Source of the DNA: Spirogloea muscicola | Taxonomy: Eukaryota; Streptophyta; Zygnematophyceae; Spirogloeales; Spirogloeaceae | Assembly (NCBI GenBank): GCA_009602725.1 | Contig: WELB01000122.1 | Location: 207,688-239,081 of the forward strand | Length of the DNA: 31,394 nt | Reading direction: 5' to 3' | Part shown: in pieces, positions 1 through 10,340 of the stretch | How positions within the stretch are numbered: position 1 is the first letter of the stretch | How the letters are laid out: every line of letters starts with the position of its first letter | The notes under the pieces: model-generated | What the model was told of the DNA's origin: nothing | What the model saw: the letters and a program-made list of their open reading frames with translations, nothing else | The model's database searches: none | Made by a program: the position numbers and the translations under genes

Positions 1-417
<417 letters not shown>

Positions 418-2684
418 ATGGTGCAGCTCCTTGTCACAGTGTTGGAGGTGTCCGTCAATGCCACCATCCTGGAAACGATCAAGCGGATGCTTGACAGCGG
501 CATAGCCTACGCACCGGTGTTAGAGGATGTGTGCGAAGATGGGGGCCAGCGCAAAGACTGGATGGACAAGTATGTCGGTGTTGTGGACCTTCCCGGCCTC
601 ATCCTTTGGTGCCTGCAGGTACTGCTGTGCCCCATGGCTGTCTCAACAGCCGCCAATGTCCGCTGGTCTGCCACTTCCTTGCCCCAGCTGCCCGGGCAGT
701 CATGACAGGTGGAGGTCCACAGGCTGGTCAAGGTCAGGACCAGGCAGCAGCTCATGGATTTGGACACATTTTTGGCGATTCCTTGAGGATACATGTCAAT
801 CCTCTTGGGAGCTGACTTACTGTGAAGCTAAGTGTGGGCCAACTATGCAGGAGCTGGAGGCTGTGGAGGCGACGTGCATGGCGCACGTCGGCTTGGAGAC
901 GAAGGGGATGACCAAGGCAAGCCCAAGCAGCAGCTCGGACACAGCGCTGCCACTTGGCCACCGCAAGGGGCTGCAGGCGGGTGGGATGGCCATGCAAGGC
1001 AGCGTGGCGCCTGAGGACATCACTGAAGAGAGCGCTGCAGCCTTGATCAAGGAGCTGGAGGCTGGGCCTGCGATCCCTGCCAGCCTCAAGGACGAGGAGC
1101 CGCTGCCGCAGAATGGGGACGGGCAGGGGTTCCTCGACCTGCTCGCAAGCATCCCCCAGCTCAAGGCCGCCAAGGTATGGTGCTGATTTCTGCTTTTCGC
1201 TAGCTCCATTTCACAGCATTGCTGCGCATATATTGCAATAGACCAATGCCGGGGCAAGGGGTGGAGCGCCTGCAGGTCTCGGCCCTGGCACCCCTCCATT
1301 GGAACCCATACCTGCCCGTGCGTGCAGACGACACACTGCTGCATGTCCTCCTCCTCTTCTCCAAGCACACCCTGCAGATGGTCCCAGTTGTTGAAGCCGC
1401 GCAGTCCAACCCGGACTTCCAAGCCTTCATCACACCGGTCTGTTGCCTAGCTTCTAAGTGTTGTGATTTGTCCACACGCTGAAGTAGCTGCATTATCCAA
1501 GAACGCTGGGTTTAGACGAGATGGCTTTGTTCTATTGGCAAGGCCTTTTCAACGAGTGTGCAGCTGCATGCAGGTGGCAGTGATAGGCCTCGTTGCTCAA
1601 AGTCACGGGCTTGACTGGTATTCAGTGATTGCTGACCAGACGATCAGCCAATGCCAGTGAGTACGAGCTTGCCAAACAATCAACATGCTATTGACACTGC
1701 TTGGGTCTAGAATCTGCAAATAAAAGTCTGAACTGTGATGTAAATTGCTCTGACCTTTTGCTCTGCAGGCTGGCAAATGAGAGTTGCTGGTAGCCCGTGT
1801 CCAGCTGCCTCGCCCATCTTATCTTGGTGTTATTGACGGGCTCGCAGGTTGCACAAATCGCCAGCTTCCACCCAGCTTGTGTCAATGGGTGCTGACAAGC
1901 CCTTGATGTGGGCCGTCCAGCAGCTGTGGCAAGGGCAAGCCAGGACAGTCGCAGTTCTTGATGGGCCTGAGGGCAGGTTGATTGGCGAAATAAGGGGCTC
2001 TGACCTGCGCATCCTCATCCAAAGACCTGACTTATTTGCAAATCGGCGGTGAGCTTGCTGCAGCTCTAAGTAACTCTCCACACTACTTACACTGGAAAAG
2101 TAAAGCATTTACTGTCTTCATTCAAGACATTGCTGGCAGACTTGCTGGCAGACTAATCTCAATTCTCTGACCTTTAGTACGCCAGGCACGCATATCTACT
2201 TGTTGCCAATTTCCTCAATACTTATTTTGTGCACCACTTGCTTAAGCATTCTCTTTGTTTCTGGCAAGACAGAGATATCAAAGCTGGCGACTTCCTGGCT
2301 TGTGACCTTGACGATGGCCCGGCAGCAAGCGGGGTCGCAACGATGCCAACTGTCAAACAGTCAGATAGCCAGGCGGGCCCAACAGCAGGCCGCGCAAAGA
2401 TGCTACAGCCCGTATACTGCTTACTCTCAGAAACCTTGGAGGCGGCAATGAGTAAGATAGTTGACAGGGACGCAGACCACTGCTTCTTGGTCGATGCCAA
2501 TGGTGGTGTTGCGGACGTCCTGACATTGCAGGACGTGATGCTGCAATTCATCCCGCCCATCTCAGCGCCGGCTGTTGATGCCACTGGAGCGGGCTTTTTT
2601 GAGAGCATGATGCAGCAGACGGGCATCAAGGTGAACCCATCCTCGGGAGCACTCGTGCAGACCGAGCATCCAATGACCATATGA
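418..2684 (+). CDS. Four-CBS-motif protein, PV42/SNF4 (AMPK gamma)-like
   Basis: Six-exon model: 418-618, 851-1174, 1276-1437, 1574-1656, 1848-2048 and 2273-2684. It joins to 460 codons with intron phases 0,0,0,2,2 and GT-AG borders throughout. Four CBS motifs are visible: residues about 8-66 (ending KYVGVVDLPGLILWCLQ), 185-245 (DDTLLHVLLLFSKHTLQMVP), 270-315 (GEIRGSDLRIL) and 370-418 (CFLVDANGGVADVLTLQDVM). A low-complexity linker with ITEESAAALIKELE lies between motifs 1 and 2. Two Bateman pairs are the architecture of SNF4/AMPK gamma and plant PV42 proteins, which bind adenine nucleotides and regulate SnRK1/AMPK-type kinases. I infer such a role, but nucleotide binding is not shown. The start is provisional: an in-frame stop lies just upstream. 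Exon 2 could be preceded by an extra small exon in 619-850, but the direct join keeps frame. A 6-base-arm hairpin overlaps the stop (about 2684-2702). Confidence 0.82.
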
Positions 2685-3735
2685 GTGGACCTAAGATCCA
2701 CTGCCCATATTCTTTTGCCTTTACAGAGCAGCCCCACTGTTACCAGCATTCATTAATCCTGGACAATGACTCATAATTCATTGTGATTAAAAGAGCGCCA
2801 CCTCGAGAAGCATAGTCTGTTGCAATGTTCTGACTTAGCATGTCAGGCAATTGCTGGAGGTGCGAGGACAAGGAGCTGTAGGCGGAAGAAGCTGGGGAGG
2901 CTTGCAAGGGTAAGTTGGAGCGCAAATCTGAGAGGGCAGCAATACAGCCATCACCCTCTACTGGAAGGTTCCTTCACGTTGGGCTAGCCTTGGACAGCTA
3001 TCGCCCCTTCTGGCTCAACTTTCTCCTCGCGCGCACCTGGTACACACCACAAACCCCCGCGCCCAGGCTCCGCTACTTGGTCGATACGAGGGTGGTGCCT
3101 TTGGTTTGCTTCATCCCAAGGACGACCAGTGAGCGCCTGGCCCCTTGCACTGTGCATCCTCCGCTGGAGCGGCGGCATAGCTGGTGGTGTTTCACATCAC
3201 GCTACACTGCAGTGACTAGTGCTAAGAGCCTCAGGAAGGCGAGTTGAAAGTATTGGGCCACTGCGTGCCGCAGTGCATCCGACAACAGGTCTGCCAGAGG
3301 CTGCAGCCAATGCGCGACCAGCACACAGATGAAGCGCGTATAACATTGGCCGTTGCGACGATACTGCCAGGCGCATGCATGACACCTGGTCGAGAGATCC
3401 TGCCGCATTAAACCCGGCCTGCTCATCTTGGGAACGTCAGGAAATCGCGTTGCGCGCTAGCCAGTCCCCAGACGCTGGAAGGCGCCTAGACCACACAGCA
3501 ATAAAAGACTACAAAAAGAAGGCTCTTCCAAGATTAGGCGATGGCTGTGATACGCTGCCTACAGAGGAGGTCAATGGGAAAGCCCACACACTTGCTGAGA
3601 CACAGCAGTCTTTACTTGGACCAGGCTTGCTGGTAGCGTGGGATTTGATCACTTCGTTCTATCAGTCATGTCTTCAGCGATTTTCGCCCCCTTCGGACCT
3701 GGTCAACTCTTTTGGGCTTAGGTAGTTCTTTACTG
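2685..3735. other. Gene-poor flank with repeat debris
   Basis: No gene is supported here. Open frames are short and occur on both strands. The stretch holds one minus-oriented copy of the LHLxxGRALAAASG-coding repeat (3289-3345). Near 3515-3560 is a weak relative of the inner part of the GGGCTGGC repeat family (GGCTCTTCCAAGATTAGGCG, then ATGGCTGTGAT). Bases 3686-3720 resemble the outer part of that family. Confidence 0.5.
3289..3345 (-). repeat. Degenerate repeat, copy 1 (LHLCAGRALAAASG frame)
   Basis: Read on the minus strand this segment encodes LHLCAGRALAAASGRP. It aligns base for base, with substitutions, to the segments at about 8902-8950 and 9241-9290. All three end in a GCCTCTGGC block. 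The surrounding frame is open but matches no family I know. It is probably a fragment of a dispersed element or duplicated gene piece. Confidence 0.6.
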
Positions 3736-3739
3736 CACT

Positions 3740-3800
3740 TAGTGCATTCCTTTCTTTGGGCTGGCTTCTCTCAGCCACCGTCCTCTCCTGGAAGCGTCTT
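3740..3800 (+). repeat. GGGCTGGC-hairpin repeat, plus-oriented copy
   Basis: The core TTTGGGCTGGCTTCTCTCAG forms a GGCTG...CAGCC hairpin. It is followed by CCTGGAAGCGTC, which corresponds to TTTGGAAGCGCTG in the reverse complement of the copy at 12380-12525. Upstream sequence (3686-3720) also resembles the outer half of that copy. An inverted partner lies at 4618-4680, about 880 bases away. Confidence 0.6.
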
Positions 3801-4617
3801 CCGTCATCACAGCCCGCCGCCCACTTTGTGAAAGACAGTTTTATTCTTTAGTCTGTGCATAGACTGGATAACATGCGGAAGGAAAACTCCTTCCAGTAAA
3901 GAATGTGCGTGTATTAAGAGATGGGGAGGCCATGTATGGCCAAGTACACAGGCGAGCACATTGACAAATATACGTCACCTGCTGCTAAGCTGACCCGCTC
4001 AGTAACCACGAGTCAGCACATAGAGGTCGCTAACTGATGCTTGCCTACCGGACGGCAATCTACAAGCTCTTGAAGTACCAGCTAAGGCTCGACCAGGTTT
4101 CTGATGCGACGCATGTGCCTGAGCGCGCTGCAGACAAGCTGACACTCGACGACGCAAGAATGACAAGTAGGCTGCTGGCATGCCCATCTGAGCTGGAAGC
4201 ATATCCTCACGTCGAGCATATCCCAAACTTGCAATATTCTCCAGTAAGGTGTGGAAGCGAGGGCCGATGCAGCCGAAAGTGTCGATTGCCGCCGGTAGGA
4301 GGTGGTTGCTGCGGGGGTAGTCGGAGTAGTTTCGGAGCTTTCTCTGCTCAGCACCTCCCACTGCGTGACCAGCAATGTGCGTCGAAGCGGAACTCTTGTA
4401 TGCCTCCGTCACCACCACATCAACCAAGGGTCGTGGGCCTCCGCCAGGTTGTACACCCAGAATGTCCAGGGGCGACGGTGATGGTGTTCCTGGACTTTAG
4501 TGGTGATGGGCATTACATTGCTTACTTCCACAATGGTGCAGTAAAGGGCGATGGCTGAGCTTTGCCAGCCTAGGAAAATGAATGTACTAAATTCGAGGGA
4601 GGTATGAGAGAACAGCG

Positions 4618-4680
4618 CGCCCAAATTGACTGGTGGGTTTGAGAGGCCAGCCCAAAAAACTGGACAAGGAATAAGCATAG
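4618..4680 (-). repeat. GGGCTGGC-hairpin repeat, minus-oriented copy
   Basis: The segment contains ATTGACTGGTGGGTTTGAGA then GGCCAGCCCAAA and TGGACAAGG. It matches the copies at 9045-9180 and 12380-12525 in the same orientation. It is in inverted orientation to the copy at 3740-3800. The 3800-4610 interval between them contains no recognisable gene. Confidence 0.65.
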
Positions 4681-4689
4681 TATAAGGAC

Positions 4690-5407
4690 GGACCCGCCAG
4701 GCACATCGAGCACCGTGCGCAGCGGCCGCGCACGCTGAGATGCTAGGCCTGAGAGCTGCCTGTGACCAGCTGCCATGGCGGGCAGGCGCAATGCCCGCGC
4801 CTCGAGCTTCCTGCGCCGGCAAGCCGGGCTCTCGGCAGCGTCGTTGCTCGCCACGCACATCCTGCCGCCCAGCTGCCTTCGCAGCATGCGAGCAGCTCCA
4901 GCAACTGCTTGTGGGCTGCGCATGGTGTGCACCCATTGATGCCACGCACGAGGAGACGTTTCCAGTGGGGCTTTCTCGTCTACTCGCTAGGTCCACCTTC
5001 GCCTGCGCGACCAACCTCGGAGCTTGGCAGGAGCGCTGGCTGCCGTCCCAGGATCTGGAGGGGCGCCTCTCCTAAAGAGGGGCTGGTCGACCTCTTTCTG
5101 ATGCGCCGTTCGCTGTGCCGCAGGTTCTGTGCAGCGCGGTGACGGAACGGGCTTCCATGCAGCTCGCGTACATGTACCACAAGTATTCGTGTCCTTGCAG
5201 CTCTCTGCAAGCACCTCCGTAACCAGGTGTGCGCCTCAGCTGCTGCTTGGGTCTGCTTATGTGGACAATCTAATTTGAATGGGTGAACGACCTCCGTCTG
5301 TGACTAGGCGCGACTCCGCTTTTCTCGCTTAGTCAAGTTGGCCTCCTAACGCCTTCCTTGCCTGCACGTACTTGCTTGACGCTCGTAAGGGTTTCTGGGC
5401 TGGCCAT
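4690..5407. other. GC-rich island and flank without identifiable gene
   Basis: Bases 4690-5150 are GC-rich and open in many frames on both strands, which is expected from base composition. No frame resembles a family I know. A possible splice acceptor (TGTGCCGCAG at about 5117-5126) precedes a short open run, but it cannot be linked to a complete gene. Treat as unassigned. Confidence 0.4.
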
Positions 5408-5704
5408 TTGCAGCCGTTGTCATGAGGGAGTCCCTCTTTGAGACTCTTGCCAGGACTACAAGCCTCCATCTGGCCAAGCACGCGCTGTGTAAGTGCAGTT
5501 GTTGGTCCCACCCTGCGAGCAGTAGTTTCAGCTTCCAGGGCCTTGCAGTGGCCACTGCCCTGTGCTTGCACTGCTGTTGCCAGGAGGGTCTGGTCATTCA
5601 TTGTCCACGGAGGGCGGCAGCAGTGTTGCAGCAGGAGCAGTCATGGCAGCAGCAATGACTTCAACGCAATCAATGGCTGCCGTTAGCCCTGCTTGGCTGC
5701 TCAG

Positions 5705-5784
5705 GCTGTGAGGTCATCTTTGTGCTCCTGGGCGCCGTGCTCTTTCTGCGCAGCATGAAGCGGAGCCCACAGACCATTGTGTAA
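5705..5784 (+). CDS. Possible last exon of an unrecognised membrane protein
   Basis: After a splice-like GCTGCTCAG, the frame reads CEVIFVLLGAVLFL then RSMKRSPQTIV and a TAA. This is a hydrophobic helix followed by a short basic tail. The stop overlaps TGTAA (5780-5784), the chlorophyte poly(A) motif. A candidate upstream exon begins after CATTTGCAG and contains MRESLFETLARTTSLHLAKH from 5422, ending at a strong donor (GTAAGTGC, about 5488). I could not join the two through 5490-5700 with confidence, and no family is recognised. It may be a gene relic or chance. Confidence 0.25.
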
Positions 5785-6631
5785 AGGGGGAAATGCCTTG
5801 ATGCATTGGAGCTGCTGGCGGGCCACCTAGACGCTCCTAAAAGGAGCAGGTGGGTAAACAGCTTGAGGATATACGCTTGAGGCTGGTCGTGAGGTCCACG
5901 GCTGCCAATGGACACAAATATTCAGGTGATAAAAAGGGAAGTCGAGGCGAACTTGATTTCGGCATGTTGGATTGCAGATCTTGAGCCATGCTTGCTAGAT
6001 GGTTGGTTGTCCAGTCAAGCCTGCAGCCCACAATATAGGAGACTCTTACAGTGTCCAGGGCTGTTAATGTGAAGGCCAGCAACAGGAAAACGCCAACGAG
6101 CAGCTCTGGCTGTTCACAGGTGAGAAAACAATGCTTACAAGCTCCTGTGGTTTAGTTGCAAATAGCTCCCCTTGCAGGCCGCCATGAGGACACATTTTTC
6201 ATGTGTGACGCTTGCGCTTGCGCAGTGCGCATGATGGCAATTAAACTCGTTGACTGAGCGGCCTTATCAGAACCAAGTGCATGCTTACATAACTTTCTGT
6301 TTCTGTGGCATTTGCACTGCTCGTGTCTTCCATCACCACCCTCTGACATCTTTATGTATATTTGCAGGAGTGTTTAGCGTTTGAACACACAGGCAAATCA
6401 AGTTTGCAAGAGATACAGCGGATGAGGTCTGTACTGCTTGGGCATTGGTTGCCACAGGGTTTCTCAGCTCTTTTTGTACTTGTTGAACAAGGTCCAATGG
6501 ACCCGGAAAGCGCAGAGACCTCCGAGGATGCCTGCTCAGTGACCTGTCGTCAGCAGCCGTAGCAGCAGGAGTCGGCCCGCCTCTAGCCTAAGGCTGTAGC
6601 CAGGGGACGAATAGCACGTTAATGCAAGCAA

Positions 6632-6725
6632 GGCATGTGCCAGGAAACACTGCAGCCGCCTTCAATACACCAGGGCCTAAGAGCCCGCAGCGTTGCACTC
6701 TGCCTGTGCTCCCTGTCGTTACGCT
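6632..6725 (+). repeat. Interspersed repeat, copy 1 of pair
   Basis: This segment (GGCATGTGCCAGGAAACACT then AATACACCAGGGCCTAAGAG, CCCGCAGCGTTG, CTGCTC-like end) aligns with 10239-10340 in the same orientation at an estimated three quarters identity. Shared blocks include GGCATGTGC, ATACACCAGGGCCT and CAGCGTTG. The second copy lies directly after a GGGCTGGC-family copy, so it may be the outer continuation of that element. Confidence 0.6.
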
Positions 6726-7032
6726 GCCCGTCCCGCATGCTGGTGCAAGTCACCAAGCCCCAAAAGCCCTGTCAATGTCAATGGTGAGGGGAACAAATAG
6801 TCCTTCACCAAGTAGTCCAGCGTACTTTAACTTTTGGCCACGGGCCGGTGATCGTGTGCCCTGCCTTTAAGGGCGAGAACAGCGGATTGTATTGGCCAAA
6901 TGCTCTGGTTAATACATCCGTGGTGATGCGGGGCTCACCGTCAGGCATGATGGCGTAATTCTAGAGGGAGTATGTACCAACTGGTTGTTGATTTTTCAAC
7001 ATTCATCTTATATCCTTGTGCGAAGTGTTTTG

Positions 7033-7253
7033 GCATGAGAAGGGCATAGCAGCTACATGTAGGTCATACAGTGGTACAGAGGTCCAGTGAGTAACAGCTT
7101 CCAAGCCCATATCTTCATTGATACAGTCATTGTGCCGACATCCCATTTATGAGCGGGATTTTGAGGTAGGAGTTAAAAGAGGTTGCTGCAATATGTTCAG
7201 TCGTGATGAGGGCATAGCAGCTCCCAGCCTTACAGTGGTCCATTGAGCAATAG
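7033..7253 (+). repeat. Pair of short direct repeats
   Basis: Units at about 7033-7096 and 7204-7253 share AGGGCATAGCAGCT, a central TACAGTGG and a GTCCA-TGAG-AA-AG tail. They are about 170 bases apart. The unit has no coding sense and is not seen elsewhere in the window. A local segmental duplication is the simplest reading. Confidence 0.5.
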
Positions 7254-8121
7254 GAGATAACTCGGGTCTATTTCATCAAACTGGCCTGTGCATGAGGGCT
7301 TTGTGACCAGGGTCTCAAGATGTTCAATACGACCCAAAATGTGTTGGGTGTCAATGATTAAACATTTCAAGTCTGAGTTGGACATAGCTAAGATTGTTTC
7401 CATGCTAACAGACTCAAGCATTTGTGACACTTGTGCTGCAGGTTAACTTCATGGTCCAAAGCTCCAGATCTATGTTATCTGACTTTAGACATATTTGCTC
7501 CAATGGACCAGGACAATAACGTAAGTGACAACCTGGGGCTGAGTAAGCTCATGTCACTTGCACACGGCCCCTCTCTTAGCAGTATGCATCCCTGTGTAGC
7601 ACAATGCAACTGCATCGCAAGAAACTTCTTCTGAGATCTACAAACTTGACAAGACTGCAGAGTTGGTCAAATCTGAATTCAATTTGGTCCTGGAAGATGG
7701 TAGATGTGTTGCCTAAGCAGTTATCAAGCTTTTGGAAGGTAATATACAAAGTCCATGTTAGGTGCTAACTGCTCCATCATGAGAGCAGAGCGCAGAGATG
7801 CACAGCTCAAGTGCATGCTTCTGCATAGAGCACGTGCAGAACAACATGATGTACAGGTGCCTGCAAATAAATCTTCTGCATCAAGGACGTGGCACAACAA
7901 AATCTCCTGCAAGGTGATAATGAAAGCCAGAAATACATAAACAGGCAAGCTTTAAGTAGACAGTCATGTCAACAATATGCTGAAAGCTTGAATGCACCTG
8001 CCACACATCGTGACCGAAGCACGCTCGCCCAGCTTAAGCAACCGCCTTGGATGCTTTCAAAGTGCAAGCAGCAGCATGCTTGCATACAGTTGCGCAATAG
8101 CTGAAAGGCAGTAGTGTGAAC

Positions 8122-8594
8122 CTAGGCCTGCTTGTCTGGCTTGGACTCCGACTTTGGAGGCAGCTCAGACTCAAGCTCTCGAGGTTTCCCGCTGCTAGGC
8201 CTGCAGCCGTATGCACAGAGCCATTCGAGCACGAGCAGCGGCGGAGCCTCAGCAACCATTTGCATCTCCACAAATGGAGGGTTGCAGGACCCCCTTTGAG
8301 GCTCAGCTTTGGAGGTTGAGGGGTCCAGAAAGACAAAGGTGTAGAATTGCAGGCCAAAATCTTAACGGCGGCCATGATACAGCCGGAGAGCGGATGAGAA
8401 GAGAGAGGGAGTTGAGCACGGAGGAGGGGGTCGCACTTGTGGGCGCCGCCGGCGGCCTGCTCCTCCTCCAGCCACGCGCGCAGATGGCGGACGTTGCGCC
8501 GCAGCGTGGCAGCCGTCGCCCGCACGTCGCCGCGCAGCAGCACCACCGCCGCGCCCACCGCCGCCGCGGTGAGCAGGAAGTTGGTGAGGGCCAT
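8122..8594 (-). CDS. Small single-pass membrane protein, function unknown
   Basis: Two-exon model on the minus strand: 8594-8437 and 8200-8122, 78 residues. The start fits MALTNFLLTAAAVGAAVVLL, an N-terminal hydrophobic helix (residues 3-20). It is followed by a basic amphipathic stretch (RGDVRATAATLRRNVRHLRA) and WLEEEQAAGG. Exon 2, after an acceptor GGCTGCAG, gives PSSGKPRELESELPPKSESK then PDKQA and a stop. The donor is AA/GTGCGA (phase 2). From memory this pattern resembles short conserved plant/algal proteins with a helix, LRRN...W(L/M)EEE and a PPK tail, but I cannot name a characterised member. An alternative acceptor at about 8293 (CAAAG) keeps frame and would give 109 residues. The minus frame is also open upstream to 8858, so an N-terminal extension is possible. 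GC is high over exon 1. Confidence 0.55.
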
Positions 8595-8901
8595 GAGGGC
8601 CCCGCCGCCGCCGCCTCCGTCTACCAGAGCTACCGGCCCGACGCCGCCGCTGCTTCCCTCAACCCGGCGCAGGCTCCTCCGCCGCGCATGGCGAGCTCGT
8701 CGCCGCTGCCCGGCAGCTGCCGGCTGCCGCCGCGGCTCCCGCCGCTGGTAACGCCGCGATAGGCGGCGCGCGGCATGGGGGTTTGGCGTGGGAGTATGCT
8801 TAACCTCTCGGGGTTTCGAAATAATCTCGGGAAGGGTGTTTCCCGTGGAAGCTTCCACACTTACAGAGCTTCGTCATTCTCCCCTCCAGCGATCCGTGGC
8901 C

Positions 8902-8950
8902 CACGCCTTGCATCTGCGTACTGGCCGTGCTCTCGCTGCAGCCTCTGGCT
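8902..8950 (+). repeat. Degenerate repeat, copy 2 (LHLRTGRALAAASG frame)
   Basis: The segment encodes LHLRTGRALAAASG on the plus strand and ends in GCAGCCTCTGGC. It matches copy 3 at 9241-9290 in the same orientation and copy 1 at 3289-3345 inverted. The flanking sequence is not obviously shared beyond about 20 bases. Confidence 0.6.
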
Positions 8951-9044
8951 TTCGTTTTTGGGATAGTTTTCCGGCAGCTAGTCTGTCGAATGTGAGGCTC
9001 CTCACTCGTAGCTACTGAGTGGTCCATCCCACACCAGTCAGCAA

Positions 9045-9180
9045 GCGCGGCCACATTAACTGGTGGCTGGGAGAGGCCAGCCCACAGGTATGCACAAGGT
9101 CTGAAGGAGCCGGAGTGCTAAGGCTTAAGACATCAGCAAGAGGACGCTCAGTGACCTCTAGTCACACCAGTTCTGACGAA
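9045..9180 (-). repeat. GGGCTGGC-hairpin repeat, minus-oriented copy
   Basis: Blocks ACATTAACTGGTGGCTGGGA, GAGGCCAGCCCACAGG, ACAAGGTCTGAAGGAGCC and GCTCAGTGACCTCTAG appear in the same order and spacing as in 12380-12525. This makes about 130 aligned bases, the longest pair in the family. GCTCAGTGACCTCTAG may mark one end of the element. Confidence 0.75.
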
Positions 9181-9240
9181 GCATTCTCAGGCCTCTCCGT
9201 CTGCGGATGCGCTTGGCCGTCTTGCTGCAGTGGTCTGATG

Positions 9241-9290
9241 GCCAGCGCGCTGCATCTGCGTGCCGGCAGAGCCCTCGCTGCTGCCTCTGG
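9241..9290 (+). repeat. Degenerate repeat, copy 3 (LHLRAGRALAAASG frame)
   Basis: It encodes LHLRAGRALAAASG and ends in GCTGCCTCTGGC. It lies about 340 bases downstream of copy 2 in the same orientation, with a GGGCTGGC-family copy between the two. Confidence 0.6.
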
Positions 9291-9483
9291 CTCTGGCCAG
9301 GGGACCCGCTTCCAGGATGAATCGAGTACGAGAAGGGGGCCAAGGGACGCGCTAAGGAGCCCAGCGTCACTGACCTGAGGCTGCTTAGCAGGGGTTACAG
9401 AGTGCTTTGTAGCTGCTTTATTATTTCTTTTAGCTTGCTTTTTTTAGCGCTTCCCCAGGCCCCCTTCTCGTACTTTGTAATTC

Positions 9484-9720
9484 TTTTTTGGGCTGGCTTT
9501 TCCAGCCCCTAACCTCAATGGGCGAGCCCTTCTCTCCGTCATTTGGACCCTTCGAACCATTGTCAGTTGTTTTCGGGCTGGCTTTTCACAGCCCTTGCCC
9601 CCATTGGGAGAGCCACTTCTTCTCTGTCATTGAGGCGACGGGTCGCACCTAATTGGACCTTATTCATTATCTCTGGGCTTTCTTTTCTTCACAGCCCTCG
9701 CCCCCTTTGAAAGGGCCACT
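9484..9720 (+). repeat. Tandem array of three GGGCTGGC-hairpin units
   Basis: Three consecutive units each begin with a T-rich run and GGGCTGGC or GGGCTTTC, then TTTTC(A)CAGCCC, then a C-rich block such as GCCCCCATTGGGAGAGCC, then TTCTCTGTCATT-like sequence. Units start near 9488, 9574 and 9676. Each can fold as a short GGGCTG/CAGCCC hairpin. Unit spacing is about 85-100 bases. Confidence 0.7.
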
Positions 9721-9959
9721 GGAGTCCTCGGCGTGTTGCGTGTTAATGCGTTTGGCATTTGGGCTTAGACTGCCACTGCCCCAGTGGCTCGGACAGGGGC
9801 GAGGCACTTTTAAGGAAGCCGCTCTTTACTGAAGGGGTAATGGCTGTGGCCAGCCTTTAGAGAGAGACTGTCAGTAGAAAGGCCGTCGACATATTTCACT
9901 AGCTAAAGTTGAACATGGAAAGGTGGCTCTTTCAAAGTGTCCTTCGTCTTTCACAGGGA

Positions 9960-10170
9960 CCGACGCGAGGGCTGTGGAGGGCCAGCCCAGGTAAAGTGGA
10001 CAGGGTCCAAAGGGCCGAAAAGCGCAAAAATCACACAGCTATGCAAGTGGCTATATTGAGTGGGAGCTCAACAGCAGCAACGTAATCAGAAGAAAGACTC
10101 TTCCAGTAGAGGGCGAGACGTGTGTGCCCAGCACAGAATGAACAAAGGTCGAAGGGACCAGGATAGAGCA
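9960..10170 (-). repeat. Two GGGCTGGC-hairpin repeat units, minus-oriented
   Basis: Unit 1 (9960-10030) reads GGGCTGTGGAGGGCCAGCCC, then GTGGACAGGGTCCAAAGGGC and AGCGCAAAAA. Unit 2 (10085-10170) reads GAAAGACTCTTCCAGTAGAG, then a degenerate centre and GAACAAAGGTCGAAGGGACC. Together they show that the CTCTTCCAGTAGAGGGC motif and the GGCCAGCCC motif belong to one repeat, as in the copy at 13165-13225. Confidence 0.65.
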
Positions 10171-10238
10171 AAAGCAGGAGAGGAGTTGCCCCGCCTAGAG
10201 CCAGAGGCGGTCAAGGCATGCCCAGTACGATTATACAA

Positions 10239-10340
10239 GGCATGTGCTATGAGACGCTGCAAGGTAATGAAAGTCGCTTACGATACACCAGGGCCTGAAA
10301 GCCAGCAGCGTTGGAATTTGCCTGCTCCCTTGGTCCCCTT
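10239..10340 (+). repeat. Interspersed repeat, copy 2 of pair
   Basis: This is the partner of 6632-6725, with GGCATGTGCTATGAGACGCT, GATACACCAGGGCCTGAAAG and CAGCAGCGTTGG in the same order. It carries an insertion of about 14 bases (AAGGTAATGAAAGT) relative to copy 1. Confidence 0.6.

Larger units (their letters stand above)
5785..8121. other. Gene-poor region
   Basis: No supported gene. A minus-strand run at about 6049-6108, bounded by an acceptor-like CTGTGAACAG and a donor-like GTAAGAG, encodes the hydrophobic ELLVGVFLLLAFTLTALDT. It could be an orphan exon. A repeat copy lies at 6632-6725 and two direct-repeat units at 7033-7096 and 7204-7253. The rest is ordinary AT/GC-mixed sequence with short random frames. 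Confidence 0.4.

Noticed and set aside
709-785. Possible extra exon in the first intron of the CBS gene
   Set aside because: The in-phase reading after the acceptor-like CATGACAG meets a stop before any GT donor; the direct join 618 to 851 keeps frame without it.
4000-4025. TGCTGACTCGTGGTTACTGAG (minus), like the tip of the 19.85 kb TIR
   Set aside because: Similarity covers only about 20 bases and does not continue inward, so it cannot be called a copy.
3999-4558. Overlapping frames of 173 (plus) and 142 (minus) codons
   Set aside because: Neither shows a domain, both overlap in antisense, and the segment lies between inverted repeat copies.
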